This document shows positions 59,569 to 64,000 of a stretch of DNA of 64,000 nucleotides, piece by piece; the stretch's first letter is position 1; every line of letters begins with the position of its first letter. Source of the stretch: Bryum argenteum. Lineage: Eukaryota; Streptophyta; Bryopsida; Bryales; Bryaceae. The notes beneath the pieces are model-generated. The model ran no database searches. It was not told the origin of the DNA and saw only the letters and a program-made list of their open reading frames with translations. The position numbers were made by a program, and so were the translations under genes. Location of the stretch: positions 1,323,501-1,387,500 of the forward strand of contig CM073331.1 in the NCBI GenBank assembly GCA_037043015.1, written 5' to 3'.

Positions 59569-59770
59569 TATAATAATGTGATAACATATTGATCTAATAA
59601 TCGAACCAATATCCACTGTATTTGCCATTTCGTTACTTTTATTCATTAACAATTAATAAAGTGAGGGCCAATTCCTCCAAAGCCCTCGGCCCCAATTTGT
59701 AAAAGGAAAAACAACACCATTGGGCCAATTCGTACTATTAGCCACATTCCATGCTTTTGATTTGTTCACA

Positions 59771-59858
59771 GATAAATATATTAGTGGATAAACATTCTTG
59801 TAATGAAATCAAGAGATAAATATATTAGTGGATAAACATTCTTGTAATGAAATCAAGA
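59771..59858. repeat. Perfect 44-bp tandem duplication
   Basis: The 44-bp unit beginning gataaatatattagtggata is repeated exactly twice (59771-59814 and 59815-59858). Confidence 0.96.
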
Positions 59859-60334
59859 GATGGCCTTGGTCATCCATTCTTGCATCTCCCAACTTTTGGA
59901 GCACAGGCAGTGTCATGACTTGTCCCCCACCCATTATAATATAATTTCAGAAAATTGACCTCGACTTCCCCAAGTAAAGCCCCTCAGGCCAATCACAAGA
60001 GAGGATTTGGTAATTTGCATACCAATCACAAGTGTACTACCCACAAAAGATATGCTTGTATAAAATTCATTGATTATCATTGGTGAATTCTTTGTCTTTT
60101 AAGCATGTTGAAAAAAAACGAGTGTTCCTACTTGTGGTAGAGGTGACTGAAAATGGTGATTTTTGCTAATGCTCAAAATTTCAAAGATAAAAGTAACTGG
60201 ATTTTATTTTTATTTTTTTCTTTCTCTTTCAGACTATTTGTAAATTCAACAAAAATATGCACATTGGCACCTAAAACAATAAAAAATTAATATATCTGTT
60301 TGACATCAAAACTAATATACACATCGGTAGATTC

Positions 60335-62143
60335 TCAAGCTGGACTGATAGCAGGACGTCCAGTCATCTCGTCATTAACCATGGCTACAATCTCCTCAAC
60401 ACTGCAACAAAAACCAACAAAAACAAGTTCAAAAAAACAAACCTTAAAATCATGTAACAAAAGCATCTCAAACCAACACATACCGTTGCTTGTCAATATT
60501 GGCATCGATCAAAAGTGCTGTCAAATAAACCTGTTTTTTTATCCACCACCCACATCAATCAATCTATTAGTATCTTAAGAGTAACAAAACAAACAGTATT
60601 TGAAGTGGTTTGGAAAAAGTGTACCTGATAGGTCTCCCGTTGTACTTCTTCCTTGGATCGCAACTTCAAAAGCTCGCCCACTTGATTCCATTCGAGATTG
60701 TAAAACTCACTATTTGCTATATGATCTGGTGGTGTTAGATTGAAACTCTTGAGCTCCACACAGGCTTTGTTGTTGTTTTTGTTTGTTTCAGGATTCACAA
60801 GTGCTCTAATCTCCATTGTTAATAGCCACTGCGGAAAAACAGGAACCAAATGTGAACAAATCTAGACCTATAATTTCAAAACCAACATATGTAAAATGTA
60901 TTGTCTGATCTATACTAGCCAATAGTGTCGCATAAGATTAGCAAAAGCCACAATTGCAAGAATGATAAACGCCTAATACCTTCAATTTCAGCTCAGCTTC
61001 ATACATAGCTATAATCTCCTCAGCCAGACTTTCTGCAAAAATCTCAGATTCTGATTAAAACTTTTGAAGAAGAAGAGTCAAAACAAGAGCTAAAAATATG
61101 ACTATGTTTGTAGAAGTAGAGGTTTTTTGTTCACTTACCAAAAGTGGCAATAGGAAGAGTGGCAAAGACGGGCGCCCCAGCTCCATCGCCGAGGTCACCG
61201 TCGACAGAAGGCTCGACGGAATACATGATTATAGGCCCATCTTCCGCACGATAAGCTCTCATCGACTTGCTGGCTTGCAGCATCTCACCCAAAGCCGTGA
61301 TCTGCTCAAAAGTTTGAAACCATCAGCAAGCAATATGATCTCAAGATTCACTCACTTCCTGCTACAACAATTGTAAAGAACAGAAGGTGCCAAATTTGAA
61401 AAAGTAACCACAGAGTTATACTACTTGCAATGAACACATGCATTTTTGCAAATAAATGAGTTACCATTTGGACGTTACTGATCAGGAAATCCACCAAGGA
61501 ATGTCCTACACTACCAAATTTAACACACCATTCACTACTGCATCCAAAAGCCTCATTCTAAAAGTGAATCAGATTTGGTGTTAAGGATATGAGAGATTTC
61601 GAGTGCAGGATGTACCTCGTCATCAAATTTCGACAGGAGTTGTGCCAAATGCCCCTCCTACATACATTGTTTTGTTCCCAATTAGTAATCTACAGAGGTA
61701 TATATGAAAAACAGTCCTGAAGATGTTTACTAATCTATAAACCATGAGCTAGGGTTTAGGGTTTTAGGGTGGAAATAGTAGTACCTGTTGATGTATCATC
61801 TTGGCTCGTGCTTTTTGACAAATATCGTTCATGTCTTGCAAAACGCCAAGGTCCATCGTCGCCATGAACCTGCAATGTAAAAAGCCTTCACCCTTCCTTA
61901 AACCCTACACTTTATTTCAAATACGAATCAGCTTTTGGATCGTAACGAGATGTACTAATTAGAGAAGAGAAGGATGTTGTACCGGATCGAGAGCGTTTGG
62001 TTGACAAGTGCCGAGGCCGTCTGAAACAACGCAGATGAAGCAATAGCCCAAGATGCACGCCCTGCTTGTATTGCAGCCCAGGCATTACGCACATGCCTCT
62101 GCGCTGCTGGTCGCCATAGCCTGGCAGCGCCGGGACTCTGCAT
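60335..62143 (-). CDS. CINP: CINP homologue (CDK2-interacting protein family)
   Basis: In animals CINP links to replication and checkpoint proteins and is a subunit of an AAA-ATPase complex acting on replisomes; the plant role is not established here. Eight exons on the minus strand: 61983-62143, 61785-61869, 61616-61657, 61139-61301, 60980-61032, 60625-60828, 60484-60530 and 60335-60401. Phases agree, giving 273 residues. Plant-family features are RLWRPAAQRHVRNAW near the N-terminus and MATMDLGVLQDM. The conserved CINP core is APVFATLPIATFESLAEEII followed by MYEAELKLK (human: PLFHTWPTTHF..LLEMYRKELLLK), and the C-terminal VYLTALLIDANIDKQRVEEI corresponds to the human YLSMWLHQPYV segment. 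The start at 62143 matches the plant N-terminus. A fragment of this gene is duplicated at 40.4-42.2 kb. Confidence 0.8.
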
Positions 62144-62736
62144 CTTCAAAACCCTAAAATTGCAGAATGTCATTAGAATGTCACAAATGAGAAACGAAAC
62201 GATTGCACTTAATGAACTTAATGGTCTCTCAAGAGATTACCTTATTGGAACTAGAAGGCTGAATGCTCATTGCTGAATGCTCATTGCTCCAAAGAATTGA
62301 AGCGCATTACTCAAGGAATTATCAGCATGATACCGCGCTGCTGCATATTCTGCTACAATCTTCATGCATCAATCACAGGCGTGATCATTCATCAGAAATT
62401 TATAAATGCAAGTAATGCACGCTCCAAAATCACTCCTCACTATCATCACGACCAGTGAGCTTCATTCTCGCAGGTGACACATTACTCAATGCACACAATC
62501 GAGCCCCTACTCAAAAAGATCGATCGCGAGCTCTCCGCGGAAAATTCACAACCCAATCATGAAACCCAAAATTGATAATGAAAATAGTCGAGATTTGTGT
62601 ACACACCTATGAATGCTGGCCATGAGGAGCTTCATGCTCTCGGCAATCACAATTAACGCCTCGCTATCGACCAAGCTGGCGCACCGGCAAAGGCAACCGG
62701 CCAGGAGCAACGCAGAGGAGCGGGTCTCGGGCGCCT
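62144..62736. promoter_or_regulatory. Upstream region of the CINP gene
   Basis: GC-richer sequence between the CINP start and the minisatellite, likely leader and promoter by position only. A 19-bp duplication (ctgaatgctcattgct) is at about 62260-62285. No specific element can be named. Confidence 0.35.
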
Positions 62737-62921
62737 TTTACTTTTTGAACGCCTTTTTCTTCTTCTTACTTTTTGAACGCCTTTTTCTTCTTCTTACTTT
62801 TTGAACGCCTTTTTCTTCTTCTTACTTTTTGAACGCCTTTTTCTTCTTCTTACTTTTTGAACGCCTTTTTCTTCTTCTTACTTTTTGAACGCCTTTTTCT
62901 TCTTCTTACTTTTTGGATTAT
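62737..62921. repeat. 28-bp minisatellite, six near-perfect units plus a partial
   Basis: Unit ttactttttgaacgcctttt plus tcttcttc. The gaacgcc core recurs at 62747, 62775, 62803, 62831, 62859 and 62887 at exactly 28-bp steps, with a degenerate seventh near 62915. Units are contiguous, with no spacers. Confidence 0.97.
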
Positions 62922-63379
62922 TTTTGCCTTGGATAACATGTTCTTTATATGTACATGAATTAGAGTGAACACCTATAGGTATATCTATATCTATCACTTT
63001 TCAAATTTGTAGTTGAATATGCAGATGTTTAAAAATACTACAAATAAATATGGAAATTTTGTCTTTTCTATTTGCTATCCCCGAAAATCAGTAAATCACC
63101 TATTTGATCACTTTAAGTATAAGAGTGTACTCCTTGAAATACGAAAATAAGTGCTTCTACCTTTGGTGTTTCTGGCAGAATGTAGTATACAAGAGGGAAT
63201 GATTAGAAGGCTAAAGTCTTCCTCATCTTGAATTAGCGTGTTGAAGGGTCCTTGATGTACAATTTTCTTTATAAATTGTGCGTAAGATAAAGCATTGTTT
63301 TTAGAATAATTTTGTCTCCACTATATTTTTAGTATATTTGGAGTTGTTCTTCTTACAAATATCAACTCCAACCTTTAAA
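62922..63379. other. Intergenic, nothing recognised
   Basis: AT-rich sequence between the minisatellite and the dispersed repeat; no supportable frame. Confidence 0.5.
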
Positions 63380-64000
63380 GTATCATGAGGCCCGTTTTGG
63401 CTTTGGTCAGACTATCACTTACTATTTTAAGCTCTCATGAATTTGGAACCTTTGCAGGTTGTCGAGTTTTTCCATATCTTTCCAAAAATTTATTTCGAGC
63501 CCCCAAATTCCTCATGTTTTAGGAGATATTCATGAACAAAGTTTGAAAACACTATTTGAAATCTGCCCAAACTATGGTATATGCTCATTTACTCTCAAAA
63601 TCTGCCCAAAAGCAATTAGATCGTAGAAACTTCATAAATTCACCAAAAATTGAGATTTTACTTTTTTTTCAATTTTTTTCTTTTCTACTTGTAAAGGAGG
63701 TTGTAAGGCATAATGTCACCGTTCGGGTTTTCAATCCAATAATATTTCAAGTGCCTCTATTATTATCAAAGAATGGCCTTTGATTTTGAATTTTACAATA
63801 CCTCTATGGAAATAATCAAGCATTTCTTTAGATTTCATAAGTCAAACAAGGGTAAAAATTGCATAAAAATATCCCTAACTCACCTAGGAACATGAAATTG
63901 AAATTAACTCCAATCAAATTTACTACCCAAAATGGTCTTCTTTGGCCCTCAAAACTTTGCTCAGCCTCTTTACAACAAGGGAAAAAAACTTTTTTTCAAC
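63380..64000 (-). repeat. Dispersed repeat family, copy 5 (inverted, runs off the window)
   Basis: In reverse complement it shares gagcatatacca, agtttgggcagatttcaaat, agtgttttcaaactttg and atatctcctaaaac with copies 1 and 2, in the same order. It continues past the right edge of the window. Confidence 0.8.

Larger units (their letters stand above)
57562..60334. other. Intergenic with repeats, no gene recognised
   Basis: Holds a 23-bp tandem repeat (58301-58392), an inverted partial copy of the dispersed family (58850-59215), the second MITE copy (59347-59568), a perfect 44-bp duplication (59771-59858) and the CINP 3' flank whose duplicate is at 40420-40565. Confidence 0.65.

Noticed and set aside
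62737-62921. CRISPR-like array
   Set aside because: Units are contiguous with no spacers, and the context is a eukaryotic genome; it is a minisatellite.

Overview
The window looks like nuclear DNA of a land plant. Its intact genes are split by short spliceosomal introns with clean GT/AG borders, and two of them encode proteins found in plants: an organellar DNA polymerase I and a plastid acyl-ACP thioesterase. The small introns, a P-element-like transposase, a DUF7869 element and the lack of recognisable Ty1/Ty3 retrotransposons would fit a bryophyte or other seedless plant. That placement is an inference; no species was identified. About three quarters of the window is intergenic or mobile DNA.

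Layout, left to right. 1-4.2 kb: a coiled-coil gene (minus) with tandemly duplicated first exons. 4.4-4.8 kb: a MITE whose sister copy is at 59.35 kb. 6.7-8.7 kb: acyl-ACP thioesterase (minus, seven exons). 9-15 kb: dispersed repeats, a tRNA-derived SINE-like element and a large tandem array. 15.6-19.4 kb: a decayed gene with an FCP1/HAD-like domain (minus). 20-25.3 kb: a P-element-like transposase pseudogene (plus). 25.4-29.2 kb: repeats and a long foldback element. 29.6-33.8 kb: a homologue of the uncharacterised plant protein At4g15545 (minus, nine exons). 35.0-40.1 kb: organellar DNA polymerase I (minus, 12 exons, 1179 residues). 40.4-42.2 kb: an intronless PLATZ-like zinc-finger ORF sitting inside a partial duplicate of a gene found intact at 60-62 kb. 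43.3-46.7 kb: a decayed DUF7869 transposase-like gene (minus). 48.1-50.1 kb: palindromic and minisatellite arrays. 53.4-57.6 kb: a decayed gene joining a ParB-like domain to an N4/N6-type DNA-methyltransferase-like domain (plus). 60.3-62.1 kb: a CINP homologue (minus, eight exons). The right end holds a 28-bp minisatellite and another dispersed-repeat copy.

The intact genes all lie on the minus strand and show no operon-like link: fatty-acid release in plastids, organelle genome replication, an uncharacterised coiled-coil family and a replication/checkpoint-associated CINP. The most unusual content is the 43-58 kb block. There a DUF7869 transposase-like gene and a ParB/methyltransferase-like gene point away from each other across a centre rich in palindromic tandem repeats. 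A second theme is repeated local duplication of exon-edge sequence inside leaders and introns (coiled-coil gene, thioesterase intron 2, At4g15545-like introns 1 and 6).

Exon borders were placed by eye from protein-family resemblance, GT/AG signals and reading-phase consistency; no alignment or database search was run.
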